The position numbers and the translations under genes were made by a program. From Cytobacillus firmus (GTDB taxonomy: Bacteria > Bacillota > Bacilli > Bacillales > Cytobacillaceae): a stretch of 64,000 nucleotides of DNA. The notes beneath the pieces are model-generated. The model did no database searches and had not been told where the DNA came from. It was given only the letters and a program-made list of their open reading frames with translations. This document shows, in pieces, positions 1-8,539 of this stretch. The first letter of the stretch is position 1. Each line of letters opens with the position of its first letter. Location of the stretch: the NCBI RefSeq assembly GCF_023612095.1, contig NZ_CP086235.1, forward strand, positions 1,571,001 to 1,635,000, in the 5' to 3' direction.

Positions 1-2
1 TA

Positions 3-381
3 AATGGTTTCCGCTCGGTGTCCAAAAGAATTGATCTTGGAAAACGTCTGGCAGAAATATTATTTGACACAAGTTATTATGACGACGTGTATGAATTTGC
101 TTTAAGGACGGTTCATACGGGTTCAGAGGAACGATTATGAGAAATACTTTAATGGAAGCAAACGGAGAACTACTCCTTTCTTACGCTGTACATACCCAAT
201 AATCACTCATCACATACATCAATTTAATGATTGGTCTGTCAAAAAACGCATAAAGAGTAAATGGACATCAGAATCGGTTGTCCTAAAACATCCCGTCCAT
301 ATTACAAAATGGTATTTGCATAAGCAGGCCCAGCTTCACAAGGCTGCCAGGCTGGGAAAAATATTTCGCTCAATTTGCTAA
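3..381 (+). pseudogene. yppC: C-terminal part of a YppC-like (DUF2515) protein, frameshifted
   Basis: The gene enters from before the window. Frame 3 reads NGFRSVSKRIDLGKRLAEIL and continues to HTGSEERL before stopping at 138-140. A second frame takes over from about base 130 (NDYEKYFNG) and runs to the stop at 379-381, ending KIFRSIC. The two pieces join naturally at bases 126-130. Either one base is extra (in gagg) or two are missing. The name rests on position: in B. subtilis yppC lies just before yppE, yppF, yppG and sspM, as here. I recall the family as DUF2515 but cannot confirm it from this fragment. A bidirectional terminator follows. The break is probably a sequencing error. Confidence 0.6.
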
Positions 382-400
382 CAGAATAATACTGCAAACA

Positions 401-427
401 AAAAAGCAAGGGGTCCCTTGCTTTTTT
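401..427. terminator. Bidirectional terminator between yppC and sspM
   Basis: A perfect hairpin, AAAAAGCAAGGGG/TCCCTTGCTTTTTT, has A/T tracts on both sides. It can serve both the plus-strand yppC and the minus-strand sspM, which converge here. Confidence 0.85.
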
Positions 428-496
428 AGTGTCTGCATTAAGCTCCAGTGCCTGCCAGTCGAGATCAGAAGCCAATCCGCTTCCGTTTTTCTTCTG

Positions 497-604
497 TTAA
501 GTTGAAGGGCGGTCAGGACCTTCAAGCTTCTTGTTGCCATAGCCAGCTTTTGTTTCTTCCAGCTTTTTTGGCTGAACTTTATTTTGTTTTTCTTTTTTTG
601 CCAT
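497..604 (-). CDS. sspM: Small acid-soluble spore protein M-like
   Basis: This encodes a 35-residue lysine-rich peptide beginning MAKKEKQNK and ending KKLEGPDRPST. The ending is nearly the same as that of B. subtilis SspM (…KKLGGPNRPST), a minor small acid-soluble protein made in the forespore. A longer frame extends upstream to 733, but the ATG at 604 follows a clear ribosome binding site (ggaggtg, 7 bases before) and gives the right family length. The position next to yppC-yppE-yppG matches B. subtilis. It has no catalytic domain; it is presumably a spore core protein expressed late in sporulation. Confidence 0.75.
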   Translation of the reverse strand: MAKKEKQNKVQPKKLEETKAGYGNKKLEGPDRPST

Positions 605-849
605 AACAGAACACCTCCGTTCATTAGTTTGTTCAATGTTGTGATTTTCATTCTTCGGAGGCTGTCGAAACCTTGGCGCTTCTATGCAAATAAGTACTTT
701 CTTTGGCGAATCACTTCTAGTTTTGTCATGCATGGAGGAAACCCTCAGGGAAGATAGAATTTATGTAGGCACAAAGCAAATTTTCACTGTATCCTTCGTT
801 GTATTTATAGCAGATGGCAAGGAGAAAAAGAAATCGGGAGGTTTTTTGA

Positions 850-1113
850 ATGCAGGGAAAAATGGTAGAAAAAGAAGAATTGCTGGCCATGCTTTCGGAA
901 ATATACGATCAGCTTGAAGTGCTTGAAAATGTACTGGAGTCTAATTTGTCGGGACTTCGGCAGGATTGGTATTATGAACAGTCAGAGAAAATAGAGGCTT
1001 GTGAAAGCAGACTCGAAGTGATTGAAGAAGATATGACGGCAATCAGGTCTGAGACAGACAGTTTAGAAAGCGCAAAAAAATCAGCACGAATGAAGCTTGA
1101 ACTCGGCTTCTAA
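850..1113 (+). CDS. Small coiled-coil protein of unknown function
   Basis: An 87-residue acidic, helical protein (MQGKMVEKEELLAMLSEI…), rich in E, L and S with heptad-like spacing, so probably a short coiled coil. It has no membrane segment or cysteine motif. The ATG has a good upstream site (gggagg, 8 bases away). It lies between sspM (divergent) and yppE (same strand, 70 bases downstream), the slot held by yppD in B. subtilis. I cannot recognise the sequence as YppD and leave it unnamed. Confidence 0.6.
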   Translation: MQGKMVEKEELLAMLSEIYDQLEVLENVLESNLSGLRQDWYYEQSEKIEACESRLEVIEEDMTAIRSETDSLESAKKSARMKLELGF

Positions 1114-1184
1114 GTGGAATAGAATAGCAGTATCCTTCAGTAGCTAAAATTGACTAGCTACTTTTATTTTTGGAGATGAAGCCC

Positions 1185-1562
1185 ATGGTAAATGAAAATT
1201 CCCTGCTGCAAATGACAGAACTGCTGCTTGAATATATGGAGATCTCGGACAGCAGGTATAAAAAGGTTAAGGAATCAGGTGAAAAGGGTGATTTTTATAA
1301 TGAAGTCAAACCTTTTGCTGATGAGGTTAAATCCATAAATGACAGATGGAAAGAAGAAGCCCGGGAGTGGATTAGCATCCATAAACCGCGAAATCTTTAT
1401 TCACAGCAAATTGAATCTGCTTCTGAACATATTGAAATGGTTTCCATTCAGGCATTTTTTCCTGAAACAAGCAGAACAAGATTCATTAATTATGTTAATT
1501 CGGCTGTGTATGTGTTAAAGCAGTTGATAATATTATTAAGTGATGAAAAAAAGGGAACCTGA
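1185..1562 (+). CDS. yppE: YppE family protein (DUF1798)
   Basis: A 125-residue helical protein of unknown function matching B. subtilis YppE in length and pattern: SLLQMTELLLEYMEISDSRY near the start, then RWKEEAREWI and the YSQQIESASEHIEMVSIQAFF block, and a C-terminal helix SAVYVLKQLIILL. The family folds as a helical bundle and no activity is known. A TTG at 1170 and an ATG at 1176 are also in frame. The ggag at 1172-1175 sits 9 bases before ATG 1185, which therefore is the best start. Its stop codon lies inside the terminator that follows. Confidence 0.85.
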   Translation: MVNENSLLQMTELLLEYMEISDSRYKKVKESGEKGDFYNEVKPFADEVKSINDRWKEEAREWISIHKPRNLYSQQIESASEHIEMVSIQAFFPETSRTRFINYVNSAVYVLKQLIILLSDEKKGT

Positions 1563-1579
1563 ATCAGGCTCCCTTTTTC
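1548..1579. terminator. Terminator between yppE and yppF
   Basis: The hairpin AGGGA-CCTGA/TCAGG-TCCCT is followed by a T tract and preceded by an A tract. It overlaps the yppE stop codon and can act in both directions between the convergent yppE and yppF. Confidence 0.8.
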
Positions 1580-1588
1580 ATTGAATTC

Positions 1589-1804
1589 TTATGCATTTAC
1601 TGAATCCTGGAGGGTATTATCTTTGTAGCTTTCTGGAACGGCCGCTCCTTGAGCTTCGAGCTCACGAACGAGATTTCGATAATCTGTACTGGAAATTTCA
1701 TTATGGATATAGGCCTTTTTAGCAAAATCCAATAATTCATTAACATTTTCAGGAGTATACTCCCGCAGCTGATGAAACTTCATTTGTAGTTCGTGAACAT
1801 TCAT
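1589..1804 (-). CDS. yppF: YppF family protein
   Basis: A 71-residue protein (MNVHELQMKFHQLREYTPEN…) with the conserved VNELLDFAKKAYI and YRNLVRELEAQGA stretches of B. subtilis YppF, a small protein of unknown function. A longer reading frame runs to 1906, but ATG 1804 follows gaggagg at good spacing and gives the family length. It converges on yppE across a shared terminator. Nothing in the sequence indicates a catalytic role. Confidence 0.8.
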   Translation of the reverse strand: MNVHELQMKFHQLREYTPENVNELLDFAKKAYIHNEISSTDYRNLVRELEAQGAAVPESYKDNTLQDSVNA

Positions 1805-2122
1805 GATATTTCCTCCTCTGGAATAGATTCGCGGAGAAATTTCTTCCCCGCATCCGGTAAATGAAAAAGCGGACAAGAAACAATTTGTTTTTTTATATCC
1901 TAACATGAAAATTTATTTTTCATCGTTTTTAAAAAAATCAAACTTCCGACATCTTTCATCATTGTTAGACAAAAACGGAAAGCGCTTCCTTTTTTACTCA
2001 TTTTTAACTCCTTTCACATTCTGGGCAAATCATTCATATATTGTAATGGTGATAATACAAAGGCTACTGCCTGATATTATCAATAATATACTTATCTTAT
2101 TGAATGGGGAGGATGTTTGCCC

Positions 2123-2692
2123 ATGTTTGGCCGAGTAATGAATAGAACGAGCCATATGCAGCCATACGGCCATTTAAATCGAAATGTATACTATGATCCA
2201 TTTTATATGGGGACCAATGGCCAATATTATATGAGGCAGCAGCCATTGCAGAATTATAACCAAGCTGCCGAACAGTATAATCCTTATTATTCGCCTTTTA
2301 ACATGGAATACCAACAGCCGCAGCAAATGACAGGAATGCCGCAGAGTTTTCCGCACCAGCCCTATCCGCAGCAAAATTTTGATCCCGGATATTACTCACA
2401 TACAGGATCAAAAAATGCAGGTATTTTTCAGAATCCGTTAGAATCTGAAGATTATTATGGAAATCAGCCAAGCAAGCCAGCTGCTCCGCAAATGCCATAC
2501 ATGAATCCATATCCAAAGCAATCCTTTATTCCAAAACAGCCATCTGGTGTGCAAAGCATTATGAATTCATTTAAATCCCAGGATGGATCTCTGGATCTCA
2601 ATAAAATGGTGGACACAGCAGGCCAGATGATGTCTGCAGTCACGCAGGTATCATCCATGGTTAAAGGGATTGGCGGAATATTTAAAGCTTAA
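2123..2692 (+). CDS. yppG: YppG-like spore coat protein
   Basis: A 189-residue, low-complexity protein rich in Q, P, Y, N and M (YGHLNRNVYYDPFYMGTN near the start, then PQ-rich repeats). Its conserved C-terminal segment, SIMNSFKSQDGSLDLNKM through GIGGIFKA, is typical of the YppG coat family. In B. subtilis YppG is a spore coat component. A TTG at 2117 is also in frame, but ggggagg at 2106-2112 is better spaced (10 bases) for ATG 2123. The biased composition suggests a structural, cross-linkable coat protein made in the mother cell. Confidence 0.8.
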   Translation: MFGRVMNRTSHMQPYGHLNRNVYYDPFYMGTNGQYYMRQQPLQNYNQAAEQYNPYYSPFNMEYQQPQQMTGMPQSFPHQPYPQQNFDPGYYSHTGSKNAGIFQNPLESEDYYGNQPSKPAAPQMPYMNPYPKQSFIPKQPSGVQSIMNSFKSQDGSLDLNKMVDTAGQMMSAVTQVSSMVKGIGGIFKA

Positions 2693-2694
2693 AG

Positions 2695-2721
2695 GATCAT
2701 GGCCGCACAGGCCTTTTTTTT
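2695..2721 (+). terminator. Terminator after yppG
   Basis: The hairpin GGCC-gcaca-GGCC is followed directly by eight T residues, within 30 bases of the yppG stop. Confidence 0.65.
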
Positions 2722-2898
2722 ATGGTTTAAAAAAATCAGACTTGAAAAAAGATTAAATATATTTAAAAATAGAATAGCCGGTCTATTTTTAAAGGTATAT
2801 AGGGAATATTATCTATGAGAATTTAGTTGTATGATTGACAAAATTTAGATAAAAGTGAAAAAATAAAAAATGACTCTTAGTCATAAAGGGGGGGTAAT

Positions 2899-3762
2899 AT
2901 GGTTCGTGCTGTCCAGCAAATTTTTATTATATTTGTATTAATTTTAGTTCTAGCAGCTCTGCCAAAAATTATATCTGTTGATCCATTGAGCGGGAGTCTG
3001 CAATGGAGCTTCGAAAGTCTGCCGCATATTTATGGAGATTTTATTTCTGAAATAAGCAAGGGCAGCCTTGGTACCTATGAGCTTGGGATGCAGACACGTC
3101 CTATAGCCGGGGACATTGCTGATAACTTTTTTACCAGTCTCCTGATCGTATTGATTGCTGTAAATGCATCCTTAATTATAAGTCTAATTTTCGGGGTATT
3201 TATCAGCCGCTTCAGGCTTACTAAGCTTTTTGGGGCATTCATGAATATTCTTGCGGCCATACCTGACTTTATCATCATAGTGATGTCTATGATTCTTGCC
3301 GTTAAAATATATAAAATGACCGGTATCAGAGTGATTTCACTCAGGCCGGATGGAGGAGCCCTTAACACCTGGTTTCCCACAGTGCTTGCAGCGATTGCCC
3401 CGACACTATATTTATTTAAGCTCGTGTCGGTCAAATATTATCAGACAAGCGGGGAGGACTACATTAAGACTGCAGTTGCTAAAGGAATGGGCTTAAATTA
3501 CATAAACTTTCAGCATGTCTTCAAAAATTTAGAGCCATTTATCAAATCTGAACTTGTCAAAGTGATTTCCCTGGCTATTGGAAATCTCTTTATTATTGAA
3601 CATATTATGAATGTTTCCGGCATAACAAAATTCATTTTTCAGAGCAGCGGAGTTCAGCCGATTGCAATCGGCTTGTTTGCAATGCTTCTGATTTCTTTAA
3701 TTGTCTATATTTCTAATAGACTCATATTCTATCTGTTTAAACGGGGTTTTATCTATGAATAA
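2899..3762 (+). CDS. OppB-type ABC transporter permease
   Basis: A 287-residue inner-membrane protein with about six hydrophobic segments and the OppB/DppB layout: an N-terminal membrane helix, a long outside loop (residues about 25-75), then the BPD_transp_1 core. The cytoplasmic EAA-like loop reads DYIKTAVAKGMGLNYINFQH, the ATPase contact in peptide importers. The start ATG follows gggggg. Its stop lies 8 bases inside the next gene, which encodes the OppC-like partner, so the two are translationally coupled. No OppA, OppD or OppF gene is near, so ATP supply must come from elsewhere, or the pair does something unusual. Confidence 0.85.
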   Translation: MVRAVQQIFIIFVLILVLAALPKIISVDPLSGSLQWSFESLPHIYGDFISEISKGSLGTYELGMQTRPIAGDIADNFFTSLLIVLIAVNASLIISLIFGVFISRFRLTKLFGAFMNILAAIPDFIIIVMSMILAVKIYKMTGIRVISLRPDGGALNTWFPTVLAAIAPTLYLFKLVSVKYYQTSGEDYIKTAVAKGMGLNYINFQHVFKNLEPFIKSELVKVISLAIGNLFIIEHIMNVSGITKFIFQSSGVQPIAIGLFAMLLISLIVYISNRLIFYLFKRGFIYE

Positions 3763-6163
3763 GCTGATAAAAATAAATTACTCCTTAATTATCGGAACTG
3801 TTATGGTTACCGGCTTGCTTTTTCTTAGCATATTCGGGCCTATTCTGGCACCGCATTCATTAACATCGGTTTTAGAAACACAATATACAAACGGGAAGGT
3901 TCTGGCACCGCCAATGGAGCCTTTTGAATCCTCTTCCTATCCGCTGGGCACCGATAAATGGGGTTATGATATCTTATCCATGATTTTATATGGATTAAGG
4001 TACACTGTTTTTATTGCAGCTGCTGTGACTGTTATAAAAATGGCATTTGGAACAATTATCGGTTTGTATGCGGGCACCTTGAAAAGGACGCCAGGCTGGC
4101 TGATTGCTTTCGAAAATGCATGGAGCTATGTACCTCTGTTTCTTATCCTGTATTTTTTCCTTGCCCCAATAAGCTTCAACAGTACTCTTAAGCAAAATGT
4201 GTTAATTGTTTATTTTATTGTCATTGCGTCAGTCATCAGCATTCCAAGCATTGTATCTTCTGTAAGGCTTAAAACCGCACAGTTATATAAGTCTGTTTAT
4301 GTTGAAGCTGCAAAAGCCCTGGGGGCCGGAAAACACCGTCTGATCTGGAAGCATGTTTTTCCTCAGTTAAAGGAAACGTTCCTGGTAATGTTTATACTTG
4401 AAATTGTGTACGTAATCGCCCTTATGGGCCAGCTGGCACTAATAAATATATTTGTCGGCGGAACCATTATGAGATATGACCCCATCATCTTCCTTTCAGC
4501 AACAAAGGAACTGGCGGGATTGGTTGGTCAGGCAAGATTAAATATTTATGGCAGCACCCATATATTAATTGCACCATTAGCGGTCCTTTTACTTGCAACT
4601 GTGTCTTTCAGTCTGCTGGCAAATGGACTGAAGAACCGTTTTCAATCAAACTATCAGCGTACTCCCTGGATTAAGACTGGGCATGAGCCATTAATAAGGC
4701 CCTCCAGAAAACAATATGGCCGAAAAAAGAAATTCTGGTCATTATCCGGCCCTAAAGCCGGCTTTGCTGCATTAGTGATTGCTTTTGCAGGTGCAGGTGT
4801 CTATGCTGTGGCTGCAAAGAATTCAAATACAGGCGTCCAAAGCGGCAGCAAGGCGGATTATAAAATTGATCTGGAAATGAACGCTGAAGGCTATTTTACT
4901 GCTAATGCAAATATTCAGTTGAAAAACAAATCAGATAATAACTGGAATGAGCTTATCTTTTATTTCATTCCGAATGTTTTTAAAGAGGGACATTCATTTG
5001 ATTCTGTTGAAGGATCGTCTGAAGCGAAGATCGAAAAAGTGACAGTGAATGGGCAAAAAGCTTCTTTTAAGCTGGATGGTGATACGCTGACAATAAACTT
5101 AAAACCGGAAATGAAAGATAAAAGCAGACATAAGGTGGAGATCCAATATGGATTTACAGTCCCAGAGGGAGGCAGCCGTTTTTCAAAAGCAGGCACAAAT
5201 TATTATCTTGCTCAATGGTACCCAATGGCTGCAGTCTATCAAAAAGGCAAATGGAACAAAGAGCCTTATATGGAGGGGCTGGAAACATTTCATACAGGCT
5301 TCTCTGATTTCAAAGTTTCCTATAAGCTGCCTGATGGGTATTCCCTGGCTTCCACAGCAGAAATAGATCCGGCAAAAGGAAAAAATGAGGGGACAGTTAA
5401 AGCCAAAAAGGTCAGGGATTTCTTCATTGCAGTCATGAAGGATATGAAAGTTTATGAAACGGAAGCGCAAGACGGTGTGAAGGTCAGACTATTTTCAAAA
5501 GGGAATCATGACAAAAACCCGGAAGCATCGTTAACACTGGCTAAAAAAGCACTATCTTTCTATCAGAATAAAATTGGAGATTACCCGCATGAGCAGCTTG
5601 ATATTGTTTTGGATGAAGGGCAATTCATGGAATATCCCGGTATAGTCACTATAAATCCTTATATTGATGATAAAAGGTTTTATGATATTTCTATTGTCCA
5701 TGAAATTGCTCATCAGTATTTTTATGGAGCAGTAGCCAATGACCCATACAACAATGCGTGGATTGATGAAGGAATCACTGAATTTGCCACCTCTATGTAC
5801 TTCTATGCAGGACAAAATCAAGCTGAACAGCAGGCATTTGGCATCTCCCATTATCGGATGGAGGCAATTGAGGAAGCTGGTTTAGGCAGGCAATATTCAA
5901 ATGTGCCGGTTAATGAGGTAAAGCATACAGGATATATTTATGGTCAGCCTGCTCTGGAGATTTTACAAATGATTCAGGAAAAGTATACCTTGAAAGGGGA
6001 ATCTCCAAAGGAAGTGGGGATGCAGTTTTTGTCCGATTATTATCAGAAGTTCCGCTATAAAGAGGTAGATACGAAGGAGTTTATATCCTTCACAAAGGAT
6101 TACTTCAGTGTTCCGACAGGCTATTTCAATAATTGGATTGATACATCTAAACTGAACAGTTAA
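3755..6163 (+). CDS. OppC-type permease fused to an M1-family metallopeptidase
   Basis: A continuous 802-residue frame. Residues 1-306 form an OppC-like permease: an N-terminal helix, the SSYPLGTDKWGYDILS segment typical of OppC/DppC, about six membrane helices, and the EAA-like loop VEAAKALGAGKHRLIWKHVF. A basic stretch (RPSRKQYGRKKKFW) precedes a seventh helix (about 334-353). By the positive-inside rule this puts the rest outside the cell. Residues 360-802 resemble M1 gluzincins: FMEYP near 624-628 (counterpart of GAMEN), HEIAH at 649-653, the third zinc ligand E672 in WIDEGITEF (HExxH-x18-E), then GYIYGQPALEIL. The zinc residues are all present, so it should be active. The start ATG overlaps the OppB-like gene. 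No frameshift is needed to join the domains. Confidence 0.85.
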   Translation: MNKLIKINYSLIIGTVMVTGLLFLSIFGPILAPHSLTSVLETQYTNGKVLAPPMEPFESSSYPLGTDKWGYDILSMILYGLRYTVFIAAAVTVIKMAFGTIIGLYAGTLKRTPGWLIAFENAWSYVPLFLILYFFLAPISFNSTLKQNVLIVYFIVIASVISIPSIVSSVRLKTAQLYKSVYVEAAKALGAGKHRLIWKHVFPQLKETFLVMFILEIVYVIALMGQLALINIFVGGTIMRYDPIIFLSATKELAGLVGQARLNIYGSTHILIAPLAVLLLATVSFSLLANGLKNRFQSNYQRTPWIKTGHEPLIRPSRKQYGRKKKFWSLSGPKAGFAALVIAFAGAGVYAVAAKNSNTGVQSGSKADYKIDLEMNAEGYFTANANIQLKNKSDNNWNELIFYFIPNVFKEGHSFDSVEGSSEAKIEKVTVNGQKASFKLDGDTLTINLKPEMKDKSRHKVEIQYGFTVPEGGSRFSKAGTNYYLAQWYPMAAVYQKGKWNKEPYMEGLETFHTGFSDFKVSYKLPDGYSLASTAEIDPAKGKNEGTVKAKKVRDFFIAVMKDMKVYETEAQDGVKVRLFSKGNHDKNPEASLTLAKKALSFYQNKIGDYPHEQLDIVLDEGQFMEYPGIVTINPYIDDKRFYDISIVHEIAHQYFYGAVANDPYNNAWIDEGITEFATSMYFYAGQNQAEQQAFGISHYRMEAIEEAGLGRQYSNVPVNEVKHTGYIYGQPALEILQMIQEKYTLKGESPKEVGMQFLSDYYQKFRYKEVDTKEFISFTKDYFSVPTGYFNNWIDTSKLNS

Positions 6164-6181
6164 GCCCAGCTTAGATAACCC

Positions 6182-6222
6182 AAACAAAAACAAGCAGGCA
6201 TGATACTGCTTGTTTTTGTTTA
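6182..6222. terminator. Bidirectional terminator
   Basis: An A-rich arm, a CAAGCAG/CTGCTTG stem and a T-rich arm form a long hairpin between the convergent permease-peptidase and hsp20 genes. Confidence 0.8.
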
Positions 6223-6250
6223 ACCAGATTTTATAAAAGTGCAGCCAGAA

Positions 6251-6721
6251 TCACTTCTCATCGATCAGGATTCTTTTTCCCTGCTGCTTAGGTACTGTAA
6301 TTTGCAAGAGGCCATTTTGGTAAACCGCTTTTACTTTCTTTTCATTAACTGGCTGTGGAAGCGGAATTGTCCGGCTGGAACGCTGCATGCTTTGCTGCCT
6401 GCGGAAAATTTTGTTTTTTTCATCTTCTTCCGTTATTATCTCAGAGGATTTAACTGAAATGGTTATATAATTATCCAGGATATCAATCTGTATTTGCTCT
6501 TTATTTATTCCCGGAAGTTCCGCACTAATGATGTGTTCCTTTTCAGTTTCAGCAACATCAACATGGAAGGAAGAAGAAGCCGGGAAGGGATTTTTAAAGA
6601 AATCATCCATTGTCTGCAGAAATCCTCTGCCAGGTTTTTCATGGAAAAGCTGATTCATTGATCTCATCAAATCCCCAAATGGTTCGTTTCGATCCTTTTT
6701 CTTTGGATCCTCCATATCCAT
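6251..6721 (-). CDS. Hsp20/alpha-crystallin small heat-shock protein
   Basis: A 156-residue protein with the alpha-crystallin domain from about residue 50 to 145: FHVDVAETEKEHIISAELPG, then DILDNYITISVKSS, and the closing NGLLQITVPKQ, where the conserved G-L is present. The C-terminal IXI-type motif is RILIDEK. Such proteins form oligomers that hold unfolding proteins without ATP. The N-terminal arm (DRNEPFGDLMRSMNQLF) is typical of bacterial Hsp20. A strong gaggggat precedes the start. It appears to be transcribed alone; no CIRCE operator is visible upstream. Confidence 0.85.
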   Translation of the reverse strand: MDMEDPKKKDRNEPFGDLMRSMNQLFHEKPGRGFLQTMDDFFKNPFPASSSFHVDVAETEKEHIISAELPGINKEQIQIDILDNYITISVKSSEIITEEDEKNKIFRRQQSMQRSSRTIPLPQPVNEKKVKAVYQNGLLQITVPKQQGKRILIDEK

Positions 6722-6797
6722 CCATCCCCTCTCAAACAGGATTTTTCAACATATCGTATGCCGCCTATTGGGTGGATGTTCCTGTTGAATAATCAGG

Positions 6798-6826
6798 AAA
6801 AAGAAAAAACCGCAAGTTGCGGTTTT
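6798..6826 (-). terminator. Terminator of the Crp/Fnr gene
   Basis: The hairpin AACCGCAA-g-TTGCGGTT lies at the minus-strand end of the regulator gene, followed on that strand by a T-rich run. It overlaps the stop codon region. Confidence 0.75.
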
Positions 6827-7516
6827 AAAATATTGTCTCTAATAGTTGATCAGGGTTTATGATTAAATGTCCATCCTGGTCTGTTTCAATTAACATTTCT
6901 TTTTTCATTTTGGTTAAAGTCCTGCTGACCGTTTCCCTTGTGGTGCCAATCATATTAGCCAGGTCTTTATTGGTAAAGTCCCCTTTTAAAACAAAAGTGC
7001 CGTTTTCAAGCTTTTTTCCATGCATTTTGGCAAGCCGGATAAGCAATTTAATGATTTGCTCGTAAGTATTGTTTAAAATTTGCGATTCCAGGCGCTCCTG
7101 CAGATCGACAATCTTCTCGCCAAGGACTTTAAACACCTTAATACATAACTCCGGATTTTCTATAAGCACCTTTTCAAATTGCGAAATGGGCACAACTACG
7201 AGCTGAGCGTTTTCCAGCACCTCGGAAAAAGCCGGGTACCCGCCTTTTCTAAAGAATCCCACGTGAGGGAACATCTCGCCTTTTGCCAGGATGGCAACAA
7301 TCTGTTCTTTACCACTAATATCACTTCTATAAATCTTAACTCTGCCGTTGTTAATAAAATAAACATTATCCAGCGGGTCGTCCTGCAGAAAAACATGACT
7401 TCCTTTTTCCATTCCCGTGATATGGATATCTCAACTACTTTATCCAGTTCTTCGCTGTTCAGCTCTTTAAAAAGAGAGAACTGGGAAAGAACTGCCTTAA
7501 TTTCTTCTGTTTTCAT
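6825..7516 (-). pseudogene. Crp/Fnr-family regulator, split by a frameshift
   Basis: The first part (MKTEEIKAVLSQFSLFKELN… to ISISRE, from ATG 7516 with an agaggtgg site) and the second (EKGSHVFLQDDPLDNVYFIN… to the stop at 6825) together make one normal Crp/Fnr protein of about 230 residues. The frame changes near 7404-7412, where one base is missing. The N-terminal part is a cyclic-nucleotide-type beta barrel (NGRVKIYRSDISGKEQIVAI, then GEMFPHVGFF). The dimer helix follows, and the HTH is FTNKDLANMIGTTRETVSRT. I see no four-cysteine Fe-S cluster motif as in B. subtilis Fnr. In related regulators the HTH binds TGTGA-N6-TCACA-like palindromes, and two such sites occur in this window. The break is probably a sequencing error. 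Confidence 0.8.
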
Positions 7517-7617
7517 AATCCACCTCTTGCTTCTGTCCTATTAAGCTTATTGTAACAAAAAATATTAATAACGTTTATATTAAGAAAAGCTTATTTTAAT
7601 AATCCCTGCTGGGTCAT

Positions 7618-8534
7618 CTAAATATATCGGACCTTCCTGGTGAAAAATGATTTTAATCCCTCTGCGAATATATTAAAAGTTAAGATGGCATAGGTCATGG
7701 CAAATGCCGAGAAAAAGGAATCCAAATTGGGCCTCTTATATCCTCAAAGGCTTTCATCATCATCATTGGCCAAGAAATCGAATTATTGACCAATTGCCAA
7801 TCTCCTGTCATGGATTGAACAAAATCCTGCGAAATAAAAATGCCGACAAACCCTAATTGACCAAGCAGAAACATGACTTTTCCAAGATCAGTAACCATAT
7901 ATACAAGAAGCTTACTATATAAAAGAGGAAGATAGTATATTCTGAAAAGCCTGTATGGTGAAGCTCCGGCAGCAATCCCTCCATATATATACTCTTTAGA
8001 TGAAATCTGATCAAATTCCAGCTTTATCATTTCGGCAGCACGGGGCATTTCTGCCAGAGCAATAATAAGGAGCAGGAATAAGGGGCGGTATTCACTCAGT
8101 AAAAATGGCGGCAGCATGGCAAGAAGCATGATAATGATGATGGTTGGAATATATGACAGCAGTCCATTCAGCCATTTTAGCAAAAGGTGTGTACCCAGCC
8201 ATTTTTTGTGTGCAAGAAAGGAGAGCGGAATGGCCAGTACATAGCGAAGGACAGTTATACAGGCAACAAGCAAAATGGTTTCTTTTGCTCCCAGGATGAT
8301 CAGGCTGAGCATATCCCGTCCGCTTTTGTCAGTGCCCAATATGTAATCCTCTGATGGCGGATAAGGCGGTATAACTGGCTTCTTTTCCTCATTTAGGATG
8401 TATGTAATCGTTGTTAGCTCACGGTCAACAAATGGAAGATATGGTCCTGCAAATGTGATTGCCAGCAATAGCAGCAGCAAAAAGGTTCCTAAGCAAAATA
8501 AAGCATGTTTCCTGATCCAAAATAAAAATCGCAT
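7618..8534 (-). pseudogene. OppC-type ABC permease, frameshifted near its C-terminus
   Basis: From ATG 8534 (MRFLFWIRKHALF…) the frame reads through an OppC-like permease: YILGTDKSGRDMLSLI, the EAA-like loop with GGIAAGASPYRLFRIYYLPL, and six membrane helices. It stops at 7695 after DIRGPIWIPFSRHLP. In another frame from about 7727 to 7618 the sequence reads LDSFFSAFAMTYAILTFNIF and then AEGLKSFFTRKVRYI, which is exactly how OppC proteins end. One base missing in the run cccaattt would join them. The gene starts 6 bases after the OppB-like gene. An in-frame upstream ATG (8567) lies inside that gene and is less likely. No ATPase or binding-protein gene is adjacent. Confidence 0.75.
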
Positions 8535-8539
8535 CTCCC

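Noticed and set aside
370..651. 93-residue minus-strand frame overlapping sspM
   Set aside because: It overlaps sspM in another frame, crosses the terminator at 401-427 and has no family resemblance.
1905..2138. 77-residue frame between yppF and yppG
   Set aside because: AT-rich promoter region, no ribosome site, and it runs into the start of yppG.
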